Below are positions 16,283 through 25,314 of a stretch of 52,853 bases of DNA, in pieces. The translations under genes were made by a program, and so were the position numbers. This DNA is from Candidatus Poribacteria bacterium (lineage in GTDB: Bacteria > Poribacteria > DTPJ01 > WJIO01), in NCBI GenBank assembly GCA_014730235.1, contig WJIO01000329.1:1-52853 (forward strand), written 5' to 3'. The notes below the pieces were generated by a model. It did no database searches. It saw nothing but the letters and a program-made list of their open reading frames with translations, and was not told the origin of the DNA. Numbering within the stretch: position 1 is the first letter of the stretch; the number at the start of each line of letters is the position of its first letter.

Positions 16283-17584
16283 ATGGGTACAGAACTTAAT
16301 TCTCTTGTCAAACGAAAGCAAAAGCTTTTTGATGGTAAAACTATACTCATTCTTTGTGTCCTTATTATGTCCTTTGGTATAATGGTATTTTTGATTTTAA
16401 CCAGAAATCCGTCTCAAAATGGAACCTCTGCCAGTCCATATTGGACATGGGAAAAGCAGTTCAAGTATGCAAATACATTGCTATCAAAAGGTTTGAAGCG
16501 GCAGGCTTTGACAGAATATGAAGAATGTTTTGAAATGGGTGAAGCTTTACCTGATGACAGGGCAAAGGTGGCTTATCAGATGGGAGATATTTACATGGAA
16601 CTGGGTGAATATGAGAAGGCTCTGGCAAGCTTTTACCGGGTTGATATGGAAACGCCGGATTCGGAGATCTCGTCTCAGACAGATGCTAAAGTTGTGGAAT
16701 GTTTAGAGCGATTAGGAATGACAGAGCAGGCCCGATATGAGTTGGAATCACGAACGACTATTGGCAAAAACAAGCAAAAAGAAGATGTAACAGGGCTTGG
16801 CCCGGTTATTGCTAGGATAGACGATGAAGAAGTGCATATGAGCGAAATTACCCATGCTCTAAACCAAATGCCGGACTGGATGAAAAAACAATATGAATCA
16901 GATGAGGCCAGGCTGGATTTTGTGAGGCAGTACCTGGCAACGGAATTACTGTATCGAAAAGCCAAAAGACTCGGTCATGAGGATGATCCTGATGTTCGGG
17001 TAAAAGTCAGAGATGTGATAAAACAGGTACTTGTCCAGAAAATGCTAATGGATGAAATAGGAAAGATAATTGTTGATCCTAGAGATGTAAAGCTTTATTA
17101 CGATGCCTACAAAGACAGGTATGCTGAGAAAGCCAGATATAAGCTGTCTATGATCCAGTTTGAAAGCCGGGAAAAAGCCGAAAATATATTGAATAAGCTA
17201 AAATCCGGAGGAGATTTTAAAGAGCTGGCCAGGACAGAATCAACCCATGAGCAGACTAAAGCCAACGGCGGTGAAATAAAAGTTCCCGTTGTAAGAGGGG
17301 CATATATTACCGATAGTATAGGTAATTCACCCCGGGCCTGGGAAGCTATTGATAAAATATCCAAAGGTGTTACTGACGTTGTAGAAATCAATAACCAATA
17401 CTATATTTTTCTGGTGCATGATAAAACTCCTGAACGGCAGAGAAGTTTTTCCGAGGTTAAAGATATGGTGGAATCGGACTATAGCCGGGAAAGACAGGAA
17501 CAGGCCATGCAGGACTTGCTGAATCGCACTCTGGAAGAGCGAGAAGTTGAAATATATACTGATAGTATTTTAAAATTTGATTAG
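16283..17584 (+). CDS. Membrane-anchored TPR and PpiC-type peptidyl-prolyl isomerase
   Basis: This 433-residue protein has a single N-terminal transmembrane segment (about residues 18-40, ILILCVLIMSFGIMVFLIL) and a TPR-like region (WEKQFKYANTLLSKGLKRQA ... GDIYMELGEYEKALASFYRV). A SurA/PrsA-type N-domain follows (ARIDDEEVHMSEITHALNQM, YLATELLYRKAKRLG). Then comes a parvulin domain at about 275-385 (RYKLSMIQFESREKAENIL, GGDFKELARTES, GGEIKVPVVRG). It probably folds exported proteins on the outer face of the inner membrane. A clear AAGGAG precedes the ATG. It interrupts the MoxR/DUF58/BatD-like gene set. Confidence 0.85.
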   Translation: MGTELNSLVKRKQKLFDGKTILILCVLIMSFGIMVFLILTRNPSQNGTSASPYWTWEKQFKYANTLLSKGLKRQALTEYEECFEMGEALPDDRAKVAYQMGDIYMELGEYEKALASFYRVDMETPDSEISSQTDAKVVECLERLGMTEQARYELESRTTIGKNKQKEDVTGLGPVIARIDDEEVHMSEITHALNQMPDWMKKQYESDEARLDFVRQYLATELLYRKAKRLGHEDDPDVRVKVRDVIKQVLVQKMLMDEIGKIIVDPRDVKLYYDAYKDRYAEKARYKLSMIQFESREKAENILNKLKSGGDFKELARTESTHEQTKANGGEIKVPVVRGAYITDSIGNSPRAWEAIDKISKGVTDVVEINNQYYIFLVHDKTPERQRSFSEVKDMVESDYSRERQEQAMQDLLNRTLEEREVEIYTDSILKFD

Positions 17585-17605
17585 AAAGCACCAGGAGGTG
17601 TTGTT

Positions 17606-18967
17606 ATGGATAATTACATTGTGAGTTTTGTTATGGCTGGCGGCAAAGGTACGCGGCTTGAAGTTTTAACCCGGGATAGGAGTAAACCGGCGGTTGGTGT
17701 ACTTGGACACTACAGAATATTCGATTTTGTTGCGACTAACGTGGCAAATTCCGGTATATCAACAATGCTTGTAGCTACTCAATTTGAGCCAAATTCCCTG
17801 AGTGCTCATATAGGTGCAGGGGCCATATGGGGTTTTGATGGCATTGATAAACGGGTTATTATGCTGCATCCTTACGAGGATGGAAAAAAGATCGTTACTT
17901 TTGAAGGAACTGCCGATTGTGTAAGAAAAAGCGCCAGCAGGATCGGTACATGTGACCCAAAGGTTTTGCTTATTCTCGGCGGCGACCATATATACACCAT
18001 GACTTATAACGAAGCGATAAATCAGCATCTGAAGAGTAATGCTGATATAACGATTATGACAAATGTGGTTCCTGACCACAAGGTAAGTCAGCTTGGTATT
18101 GTGCGGATAGATGATTCAGGACGTATTGTTGAATTTGCTGAGAAACCTACAGAAAAAGACTTAATCGAGAGCTTTAGATTATCTCCAAAGATGAAGGAAA
18201 AACTGGGGATACGGAATCCGGAGCTTAATTTTCTTGCATCTATGGGCAACTATATCTTCTTCTGGGATAGATTAGAGAAATTTCTGGGTTATCCGGGGAT
18301 AGATTTTGGTAATGACATAATACCGGCTATAAAGGAAAACGATTACAGGCTTTACGCATATGTCTTTGATGGTTACTGGCGCGATGTTGGACTTATACAG
18401 GACTATTTTGACTGTAATATGGAGTTTGTAAAGGGAAAACCGCCTATAAATCTACTTGAAAACCGGATAAGAACCTATGAAAGACATTTACCCGGTCCAT
18501 GGATATCCGGTGATTCCTCTGTTCAGGGCACGATCCTTAGTTCTGGTTGTATGATTCGCCATAACAGCCGGGTGAAAAGTTCTGTATTGGGATACCAGGT
18601 GGATATTGAAGAGGAATGTAAACTGGATCGCTGTATTTTGCTGGGAGCCAGCAGAAATGAATTTTATAAGAATGAAATCAGAAGACTTTATACCACGCGT
18701 ATTGGACGAGGATCGAAGCTAAAAGATGTTATATTGGATAGAAATACCTGGACTGGCGAAGGGGTGGATATTGGCCCGCACAATGGAACCATTGAGGAAA
18801 GAACTAAAATACTTCAGAACATTGGCTTAAGACCTTACAGGGAACTTCCTGATGGAACTGTTGATGGTGAATTTTGCTTTGAACCTGATTCGGGAATACT
18901 GGTTATAGGTAAGCAGTATGAAGCTGATCCTAAAAAGCCGATTTTGCCTGATGGTTTGAAATGCTGA
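17606..18967 (+). CDS. glgC: Glucose-1-phosphate adenylyltransferase-like nucleotidyltransferase
   Basis: At 453 residues it matches ADP-glucose pyrophosphorylase: the N-terminal VMAGGKGTRLEVLTRDRSKPAV, LGGDHIYTM, VEFAEKPTEKDL, FASMGNYIF-like (FLASMGNYIFFWD), FDGYWRDVG, and a C-terminal left-handed beta-helix with hexapeptide repeats (SGCMIRHNSRVKSSVLGYQV). It would make ADP-glucose from glucose-1-phosphate and ATP for glycogen synthesis. AGGAGG precedes the ATG and the gene is 21 bp after the PpiC gene, so they are likely cotranscribed. The substrate is assigned from family resemblance; other nucleotide sugars are possible. Confidence 0.88.
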   Translation: MDNYIVSFVMAGGKGTRLEVLTRDRSKPAVGVLGHYRIFDFVATNVANSGISTMLVATQFEPNSLSAHIGAGAIWGFDGIDKRVIMLHPYEDGKKIVTFEGTADCVRKSASRIGTCDPKVLLILGGDHIYTMTYNEAINQHLKSNADITIMTNVVPDHKVSQLGIVRIDDSGRIVEFAEKPTEKDLIESFRLSPKMKEKLGIRNPELNFLASMGNYIFFWDRLEKFLGYPGIDFGNDIIPAIKENDYRLYAYVFDGYWRDVGLIQDYFDCNMEFVKGKPPINLLENRIRTYERHLPGPWISGDSSVQGTILSSGCMIRHNSRVKSSVLGYQVDIEEECKLDRCILLGASRNEFYKNEIRRLYTTRIGRGSKLKDVILDRNTWTGEGVDIGPHNGTIEERTKILQNIGLRPYRELPDGTVDGEFCFEPDSGILVIGKQYEADPKKPILPDGLKC

Positions 18968-18989
18968 CCAGTGAACAGTAATTCATGAT

Positions 18990-19997
18990 ATGATGAAGAT
19001 GATAAATAAGTCATTTATATTATATACAATAATTCTGGTTTTGATTTTACTGGTGTTTTCTTCGTGTGATGACAGGGAAGAATTAATACCTGAAGAAAAG
19101 ATTGAAGAGCCTGTTATGGTTATAGCTGAAGCTAATGTTGATGAAGCCACTATTGGTGATAAAATCAGATACAATATTAGCGTGTTATCAAATCCGGGTG
19201 TTGATGTTAAAATGCCGGAGTTTGGCGAAAATCTTGGCGGATTTGGTATTAAAGATTTCGGTGATATTCCTGTAAAAAGCTATAAAGATAAACAACTGCG
19301 GCAAAAATGGTATCTCCTTGATACATATATAACCGGAAGCTATAATATTCCCGCACCTGTGGTGACTTATACTGGCTTAGATGGTGAGGAAAAAGAGGTA
19401 CAGGGGAACGAGGTTGTAATAGAAGTCAAAAGCGTCATAGCCGATGGTGAAGAACCACAGGATATTAAAGACATCGAAGAACCTGTAGAGCTTCCTGTGG
19501 ATTACAGCCCTTATATCTGGATCGGGGTTATTGTTTTTCTTGTTGCTGGAGGAATTACAGCCACTGTTATTTTGCTCAGAAGACGGGAAAAGCTTAAGGA
19601 AGAAGCTCCACCCAGACCAGCCCATGAGATAGCTTATGAACAGCTTCAAACAATCGCTGATTCAAACATGGTTGAAAATAAAGAAACAGATAAATACTAT
19701 GTTCTATTATCCTCGGTGGTTCGGCATTACCTGGAAAATCGTTTCGGTCTGCATGCCCCGGAGATGACGACGGAGGAGTTTTTGCATGCTGTTGTCAATT
19801 CTCAGGATAAAGATACAATTCACCTCTACAGCGATCTCCTGAGGGATTTTCTTGTGGAGTGTGATCTGGTTAAGTTTGCCCGTTATGGCCCTAATGAAAA
19901 GCAGATGCAGTCGGCTTTTGAATCGGCCAAGCGATTTGTGGATGAAACCCGGTTTGACAGGATGGATGCAGAGGAAGTGGAAGTTTTAGATAGCTAG
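18990..19997 (+). CDS. BatD/DUF4381-like membrane protein
   Basis: This 335-residue protein has a lipoprotein-like N terminus (hydrophobic segment then VFSSCDD, a possible lipobox cysteine at about residue 26). A periplasmic beta-rich domain with a BatD-like pattern (VMVIAEANVDEATIGDKIRYNI) follows. There is a transmembrane helix at about 174-195 (IWIGVIVFLVAGGITATVILL), and a cytoplasmic helical domain (DKYYVLLSSVVRHYLENRFG ... FARYGPN) as in DUF4381/BatD C termini. In other bacteria such proteins sit next to MoxR and DUF58 genes, as here, but two genes separate them. No strong Shine-Dalgarno is visible. Confidence 0.7.
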   Translation: MMKMINKSFILYTIILVLILLVFSSCDDREELIPEEKIEEPVMVIAEANVDEATIGDKIRYNISVLSNPGVDVKMPEFGENLGGFGIKDFGDIPVKSYKDKQLRQKWYLLDTYITGSYNIPAPVVTYTGLDGEEKEVQGNEVVIEVKSVIADGEEPQDIKDIEEPVELPVDYSPYIWIGVIVFLVAGGITATVILLRRREKLKEEAPPRPAHEIAYEQLQTIADSNMVENKETDKYYVLLSSVVRHYLENRFGLHAPEMTTEEFLHAVVNSQDKDTIHLYSDLLRDFLVECDLVKFARYGPNEKQMQSAFESAKRFVDETRFDRMDAEEVEVLDS

Positions 19998-20006
19998 AAA
20001 ATTTTT

Positions 20007-20071
20007 GGCTCTTCCGGGTTTAGTGTGGTTATAATTGAAACTTCTTTACCGCAATAAAACCGAAAGAGCCA
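20007..20071. repeat. Family A minimal repeat with exact 6-bp target duplication
   Basis: This is a 65-bp copy consisting almost only of the two termini (TGGCTCTTCCGGGTTTAGTG and accgaaagagcca). It is flanked by aatttt at 20001-20006 and 20072-20077. It lies between two convergent genes and can form a long hairpin, so it may act as a bidirectional terminator. Confidence 0.85.
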
Positions 20072-20098
20072 AATTTTCTAAAGTCAGTGACACCCCTC

Positions 20099-21832
20099 TT
20101 AATCTGATTTCTTAATGCTGCCCCAGGTGCTGAAGAGTTTTTCAGCAGGGGTAACAGGGGTTTCACCTACAATTGTCACAGCATAATCACTCATACCTTG
20201 AGTACCTGCAAAGTTTGTCTCTGTTGCGGTTGTCTGACCGTTAATGGGTATTGAATTCTGAGTTGCTTCATCCCCCCAGATGTAATTTAAAACATATTCA
20301 CCATCGGTAATCTGGATATTATCCACATAGACCCTGAAAACACCATTCATATGCTCATTGCTGTCTGTGGCTATCATAACACCATCTATAGTCTTACCGA
20401 CCAGAGGCTCCAGCGATATTTTGCGGTGATACCACATATCCCTGGCATACTGGCTTAAATCTGTGGCCGGATGTGCGCTCAGATCGTTCTGGTCAACAGC
20501 CCCTGAATCTCTGAGACTACTGCCGTCGCTGGTGTGCAAGTCTACAGTTCCTTTGAATGTGGGATTTCCTGAGAACATGGCAACCTGGAATTCCAGGAAC
20601 ATTCCGCTTTCAACCACTATTTCACCTGTCCATATGTCAATATAAGTGTGGCCGTGAACGTTGGCCTGGTCGTATGAAGCCTGAAGGGCAAGCATAGCAT
20701 CCCCGGGTGTATGCTCTTTCACAACTTCCGGACCTGCTGGGGTGACGACTTCAACACTGGCGACATTGACCAAAGGGGGCCCACCGTCAAGACCACCGTG
20801 CTGTTGAATACCATTAACAATAACCTTTTGATCGATAAACTGATCCAGCTCTAGTGTTGAGCTTTCCAGGGCATAGGCCAGAGCACCATCAACTATAAGA
20901 CCATGAGTTCCATACATAAAGGTTGTGAGCTCAAACTTGGTTAAAGTTCCTGTAGCTGATACAGCCGGGCCGTTGATTTTAATCATGGCTCCTGATGTAT
21001 TAACAGGTATATTATTAACGTCTTCATCTTCATCATATAAATCCGCTGATTCAAACGTAATTTCAGTATCATCTGTCATTCCCTGGACAGCAGTGAAGCT
21101 GATGTTGAATATTGCCCCGCTTCCAGCATCTGCACCAGTTACACTGGCCATTGATATGGATATACGACCCGGTTCACTGTCGTTAATAACAGGTGTTCCC
21201 GGGAGAAGGCCTGTAGCTGTAACCTCGACAACTGATAACATATTTTCACCATAAAGAATAACAAGGTCTGCGCCGGTAACTCCTTCAGCTTCGTCAATAT
21301 CCACAGTAACGGTGAATTGATCTCCGGCATTTACAGTGGCATCGCTTATTGTGAGATTTTTTGGCTCTGGAGCGGCAGAGGTAACAGTAACGCTTCCGTC
21401 TACTGTGGTTACATCAATATCGTCTATATTTTCATCAAACAGGAAAACATCTGAAAAAGCCAATTCGCTTGTTCCAGCAGCATCGGCCTTTACCTGAAAA
21501 TCAAATTCAAACATAGTTCCACTGCCCGGGTCCAGACCTGCACTTCCGGCCATGGCGGCGCTGATTTCTCCTGGTATGCCTGTGTTCCATTGTACCAGCA
21601 ATCCTGTCATTAGGTTAGTTGCTCTGGGATCTCCAACCAACTCCAGTATAGCTGGATCATAATTTATGGACAAATCTCCCCCGGCAATCCCTTCTGCTTC
21701 ATCTATAACCATTTCTACAACCAAAGCATCACCGGGGGCAGCCTCTAGTGTCGGCAAGCTAATTTCTACTGCATTGGTGCTCATGCAGGATACTATAATA
21801 AAAATTACAGCAAGACTAAAATGTAATTTCAT
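20099..21832 (-). CDS. Secreted protein with two cohesin-type domains and shared C-terminal KLxxxWxxIK motif
   Basis: This 577-residue protein has a signal peptide (residues 1-22, LAVIFIIVSCMSTNAVEI). Two cohesin-like beta domains cover about 23-152 and 157-290. Each has the pattern PGDALVVEMVIDEAEGIAGGDLSINYDPAILEL ... PGEISAAMAGSAGLDPGSGTMFEFDFQV in first-copy form. An OB-like region (about 292-368) follows, then a jelly-roll-like domain (about 375-545). The C terminus is EKLFSTWGSIKKSD, matching the tails of the LamG proteins at 24372 and 50481. AAGGAGG precedes the ATG. No dockerin is visible anywhere in the window. The role is inferred to be extracellular binding or scaffolding. Confidence 0.75.
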   Translation of the reverse strand: MKLHFSLAVIFIIVSCMSTNAVEISLPTLEAAPGDALVVEMVIDEAEGIAGGDLSINYDPAILELVGDPRATNLMTGLLVQWNTGIPGEISAAMAGSAGLDPGSGTMFEFDFQVKADAAGTSELAFSDVFLFDENIDDIDVTTVDGSVTVTSAAPEPKNLTISDATVNAGDQFTVTVDIDEAEGVTGADLVILYGENMLSVVEVTATGLLPGTPVINDSEPGRISISMASVTGADAGSGAIFNISFTAVQGMTDDTEITFESADLYDEDEDVNNIPVNTSGAMIKINGPAVSATGTLTKFELTTFMYGTHGLIVDGALAYALESSTLELDQFIDQKVIVNGIQQHGGLDGGPPLVNVASVEVVTPAGPEVVKEHTPGDAMLALQASYDQANVHGHTYIDIWTGEIVVESGMFLEFQVAMFSGNPTFKGTVDLHTSDGSSLRDSGAVDQNDLSAHPATDLSQYARDMWYHRKISLEPLVGKTIDGVMIATDSNEHMNGVFRVYVDNIQITDGEYVLNYIWGDEATQNSIPINGQTTATETNFAGTQGMSDYAVTIVGETPVTPAEKLFSTWGSIKKSD

Positions 21833-21985
21833 TTTTTCCTCCTTAAAAACTCATTAACTATTATTGACAGATAAAATATAATCTGTTACGATTGTTACAC
21901 ATTGAATTATACTTGATTTATGGCATTTTTTCCAGCCATTTCCTTTGAATATAGGCATTTAAAATAATAGTAAGCGGGTGATGTT

Positions 21986-23062
21986 GTGAATGGTTACCAG
22001 AGAATGATGACTGCTCTCAGAAAGGAACAGCCAGATCGGGTTCCTGTATGGGAACTTATTGTGAATGAACCTGTGATAAAAGCTCTTTACGGTGATATAT
22101 CCTACGAAGACTTTGTAGAAAAAGAAGACCTGGATGGTATAACGGTATTTGAGAAACAAAAGGTTACACAAAAACTCAGCGTAACCCAATACAGGGATGA
22201 ATGGAGCATCTTGTGGACTGTGGAAGAGAACGGCATTGCATACCCATCGGGAGGCCCTATTAAAAATCTGGATGATCTGAATTCATATACACCACCAGAT
22301 CCCGAAGCCGACTACAGACTTGATCCTCTGAAAGAAGCTGTAAAACGCTTTAAGGGTGAAAAGGCTATAGTTTTCCTTACCCATGATGCCTTTGAATTTT
22401 CACATTATCTCTACGGTATGGATAATCTGCTCATGGCTTATATCACCGATCCGGATATACCAAAACGCCTGGCCCGGATAATCATAGACTACAAGAAGCG
22501 CGTGGCTGAATTGGCCATAGAGGAAGGCGCGGATGTTATCTTGACAGGTGATGACTATGCTTATCGAAACGCTCCTATAATGTCACCTGATATATTCAGG
22601 AAATTTGTTTTGCCTTATTTGCAGGAAATGGTTGACCTGGCAAAAGAAAAGGATGTGCCGTTTATAAAACACACCGACGGCAATATCTGGTCCATCATTG
22701 ACATGATCGTGGATACAGGCATAGATGCTCTTGATCCCCTCGAACCAATAGCAGGTATGGATATAGGCGATGTAAAGGAAAAATACGGGAACAGAATTGC
22801 CCTTATAGGTAACATTGACTGCACAGAGCTTCTTACTCATGGATCACCGGATGAAGTAACAGAAGCGGTAAAAGAAACAATAGCAAAAGCCGGTATCGGC
22901 GGCGGTTACATACTGGCTTCCAGCAACAGTATTCATCCCGGTGTAAAGCCGGAAAATTATAAAGCTATGGTGGATGCGGCAAGGAAATATGGCCGTTATC
23001 CTCTGGATGCTGGTATTGTTAAAGAATATTCTAGCAAAAATTATATATCGCGTTATGTTTAG
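21986..23062 (+). CDS. Uroporphyrinogen decarboxylase (URO-D) superfamily protein
   Basis: This 358-residue TIM-barrel protein belongs to the URO-D/corrinoid methyltransferase superfamily. Visible signatures are QPDRVPVWELIVNEPV, VILTGDDYAYRNAPIMSPD, FIKHTDGNIWSIIDMIVDTG, LDPLEPIAGMD, IALIGNIDCTELL and the C-terminal SSNSIHPGVKPENYKAMVDA. The tail matches the environmental subgroup common in Planctomycetes-type genomes, not HemE itself. Translation starts at a GTG with GGTGA upstream. It heads a plus-strand block of sugar-related genes, so a methyl-transfer or decarboxylation role in degradation of modified sugars or methylated compounds is an inference. Confidence 0.85.
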   Translation: MNGYQRMMTALRKEQPDRVPVWELIVNEPVIKALYGDISYEDFVEKEDLDGITVFEKQKVTQKLSVTQYRDEWSILWTVEENGIAYPSGGPIKNLDDLNSYTPPDPEADYRLDPLKEAVKRFKGEKAIVFLTHDAFEFSHYLYGMDNLLMAYITDPDIPKRLARIIIDYKKRVAELAIEEGADVILTGDDYAYRNAPIMSPDIFRKFVLPYLQEMVDLAKEKDVPFIKHTDGNIWSIIDMIVDTGIDALDPLEPIAGMDIGDVKEKYGNRIALIGNIDCTELLTHGSPDEVTEAVKETIAKAGIGGGYILASSNSIHPGVKPENYKAMVDAARKYGRYPLDAGIVKEYSSKNYISRYV

Positions 23063-23085
23063 ATTAATATTTCTTTCTTAAGAAA

Positions 23086-23187
23086 TATACTTTCGCACTT
23101 TTTAAAAGACATAGTATTTATAAGCTTGTAGGAACCCCTATGAAATCTATATTTACCGTTTTGATATATAAAAAGTGCAAAAGTATA
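23086..23187. repeat. Inverted repeat E (19-bp arms)
   Basis: The left arm tatactttcgcacttttta (23086-23104) pairs with the right arm taaaaagtgcaaaagtata (23169-23187), with one mismatch, across about 64 bp. The right arm recurs at 25321-25339. A family B terminus begins 10 bp further on, and the lone second copy also lies next to a B terminus. Confidence 0.7.
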
Positions 23188-23196
23188 GTAAGAAGG

Positions 23197-23320
23197 GTAA
23201 TCGTTAAAAAATAAATATAATTTAGTTGTCATTCCTGCTTCCGCAGGAATGACAAATTCTACAATTGACCATAAAAAAAAGCGACTATTGCAAACACATT
23301 TTTTATTTTTTAACAGTTAC
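23197..23320. repeat. Family B MITE-like repeat, complete
   Basis: GTAATCGTTAAAAAATAAAT at left and ATTTTTTAACAGTTAC at right enclose the core gtcattcctgcttccgcagg. It ends 15 bp before the ATG of the TIM-barrel gene, and its sequence keeps that gene's frame open upstream, creating a false 29-residue extension. Confidence 0.82.
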
Positions 23321-23335
23321 AGAAAGGAAAAACTT

Positions 23336-24358
23336 ATGAAGATCGGATTGGATTTTATCCCTTTGATGCAGTTGCTTGAGCTTGATATACTGGGATTCAT
23401 GGAAAAAGCCAATGAATTAGGTTATGAAGGGGTTATGCTGCCTTCTGGTAAACTTATAGCAGATGACGATTATCGGCAGGAAGTTATTAAAAAGAAAAAC
23501 GAGCTTGGGCTATACGTAGAGATGGGAGGTTCAGGAATTGATGCTTCTATGTCCGGGAGAAAGCCGGAAGAGTTGGCCGAGTCATGGAAGGCCTTTTTTG
23601 ATGCAGCCCTTGAAATGGATGTTAATGTGCTTCTTACTGGTCTTGGGACATGGCCCTGGGAGGGCAGGATAATCTCAAAGCCGGGGAAGTCGTTAAGGAA
23701 CCAGATTGAAGGTGGTATTGCTACCCTGAAACAAGTCAGTAAAATGGCCGAAGATAACCATATTGCTGTTACTATCCACACTGCATTTTTTACAGCCGAT
23801 GAATACGTGGAGATAATGGAAGCCGTTGATTCACCTTTTGTTGGTCTTTGTCTGGATACAGCCAATTCGTTTCTGGTAATGGAAGATCCTGTAGAATTTG
23901 CCCGAAAGACAGCACCCTGGGTTAAAAGCACCCATCTTAAAGACTCCTGCATCTACATGCATGGCGATAAAATGCACTGGATGGGGGGATGTCCATTAGG
24001 TCGGGGAACTGTTGATCTGCCGGTAATTCTGGATATGCTATACAAGGCTAATCCAGACTTAAATCTATCTATTGAAGACCACTGGGGGCGAAGCCCTGTG
24101 CCGATTTATAATGAGGAATACATGAACAGCTTTGCCAATTGGAATGGTTTAAGAATAATCAATCTGCTCAAGCACCTTCAGAAGGGTGAAAGTCTGATTA
24201 AAGCAGGAATGCACCTTACTGACGATAGAATAAATAGTTTAGACTGGAAAAGGGTTATGCCTGAAAGAGCTGTTTATAACAGGATATACCTGAAAAAACT
24301 GCGGGATGAAATTGAGTCAGATTGTTATCCCTGCAAAAGCAAGGATACAAAACCTTAA
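23336..24358 (+). CDS. Sugar phosphate isomerase/epimerase (xylose isomerase-like TIM barrel)
   Basis: This 340-residue AP-endonuclease-2/xylose-isomerase-like protein probably isomerises or epimerises a sugar or inositol derivative using a divalent metal. Typical metal-site strands are VTIHTAFFTADEYVEIMEAV, FVGLCLDTANSF, WVKSTHLKDSC and LNLSIEDHWG. I chose the ATG at 23336 because AGAAAGGA precedes it and the family begins with MKIGLDFIPL-type sequence. The open frame extends to 23249 through a repeat. It lies between the URO-D and LamG genes; only 13 bp separate it from the latter. Confidence 0.85.
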   Translation: MKIGLDFIPLMQLLELDILGFMEKANELGYEGVMLPSGKLIADDDYRQEVIKKKNELGLYVEMGGSGIDASMSGRKPEELAESWKAFFDAALEMDVNVLLTGLGTWPWEGRIISKPGKSLRNQIEGGIATLKQVSKMAEDNHIAVTIHTAFFTADEYVEIMEAVDSPFVGLCLDTANSFLVMEDPVEFARKTAPWVKSTHLKDSCIYMHGDKMHWMGGCPLGRGTVDLPVILDMLYKANPDLNLSIEDHWGRSPVPIYNEEYMNSFANWNGLRIINLLKHLQKGESLIKAGMHLTDDRINSLDWKRVMPERAVYNRIYLKKLRDEIESDCYPCKSKDTKP

Positions 24359-24371
24359 CAGGAGGTAAAAC

Positions 24372-25166
24372 ATGAAGGTAAATATTAGTTTACGAATCTC
24401 TTTTATTTTGTTTCTCATTTTTTTACTGGTTAATACTTCTATAGCTCAGGAAATGGTAACTGATGGTCTGGTTAGCTTCTGGACAATGGATCAATCCGAT
24501 ACAACCGGTAATACTGCGAGGGACATGTGGGGAAGTAATCATGGGTCAATAGAAGGGAGTCCTGAAGTTGTTCCGGGTAAAATTGATGAGGCTTTGCTTT
24601 TCAACGGCGAAGATGATTTCATCGAAATTGACCACAGCGAAAGCCTTAATCTTGTTGATGCTATAACTATTGAATTCTGGTTCGTCCTTAAAGGTGACAG
24701 TCTGGAAAACGATTACCCACGCGTGGTAAGTAAAGGTCAATCAACCACTGATAATGGTGCTTACAGCGTTTGGGTCGGGGATGTTACTCTGGGAAATGAC
24801 ATCGGTTTCAGGTCTGTTACCCTGGCTCCCAATGACATTCGTTCCCAGGCTCTTCCCAATTATAATGACGATGCCTGGCATCATGTTGTTATTACTTATG
24901 ACGGAAGTCAGGGAAGGCTTTACCTGGATGGCGTAATGCACGTTGATATACCTGTCAGCGGCGATATAGCTGAGACAGATGAACCGCTTCATATTGGTGA
25001 TGGTAACAATGAGAGGCATTTCAACGGCATAATTGATGAGGTGCGCATATATAACAAAGCTTTAACTGAAGATGAAGTTATGCAGAATTTTAACGTCCAG
25101 TCAAACCTTCTGGCTGTGGATGCTGAGGGGAAATTGTCTACCACCTGGGCCAGAATTAAAAATTAA
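24372..25166 (+). CDS. Secreted LamG-domain protein with C-terminal KLxxxWxxIK motif
   Basis: This 264-residue protein has a signal peptide (residues about 1-25, FILFLIFLLVNTSIAQ). A single LamG/concanavalin-like jelly roll follows (LVSFWTMDQSDTTGNTARDM, ITIEFWFVLKG, DDAWHHVVITYDGSQGRLYLDG, FNGIIDEVRIYNKALTEDEV). It ends GKLSTTWARIKN, the same tail motif as the cohesin protein and the second LamG protein. LamG domains bind glycans or other proteins outside the cell. AGGAGG precedes the ATG, and the gene is close behind the TIM-barrel gene. Confidence 0.88.
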   Translation: MKVNISLRISFILFLIFLLVNTSIAQEMVTDGLVSFWTMDQSDTTGNTARDMWGSNHGSIEGSPEVVPGKIDEALLFNGEDDFIEIDHSESLNLVDAITIEFWFVLKGDSLENDYPRVVSKGQSTTDNGAYSVWVGDVTLGNDIGFRSVTLAPNDIRSQALPNYNDDAWHHVVITYDGSQGRLYLDGVMHVDIPVSGDIAETDEPLHIGDGNNERHFNGIIDEVRIYNKALTEDEVMQNFNVQSNLLAVDAEGKLSTTWARIKN

Positions 25167-25186
25167 CAAAATCAATGTAGAATTTC

Positions 25187-25313
25187 TGGTTCTTCCGGGT
25201 TTAGTGTAGTAATAAGAAAATTCTACTGATTAAATAAGAGCATATCTAGTTCAACAAGTCATTCCTGCTTTCGCAGGAATGACAATATTTTTATATTTAT
25301 TTTTTAACGATTA
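25187..25313. repeat. Hybrid repeat: family A left end, family B right end
   Basis: TGGTTCTTCCGGGTTTAGTG at left is family A and tttattttttaacgattac at right is family B, joined through the common core gtcattcctgctttcgcagg (about 25258-25283). This is direct evidence that the two families recombine through their shared centre. Confidence 0.8.
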
Positions 25314-25314
25314 C

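Noticed and set aside
20099-21832. Cellulosome scaffoldin
   Set aside because: Only two cohesin-like domains and no dockerin or CBM3 are seen; a cellulosome is not supported.
21986-23062. hemE, true uroporphyrinogen decarboxylase
   Set aside because: The C-terminal sequence and the context of sugar genes fit the broader URO-D superfamily instead of the heme enzyme.
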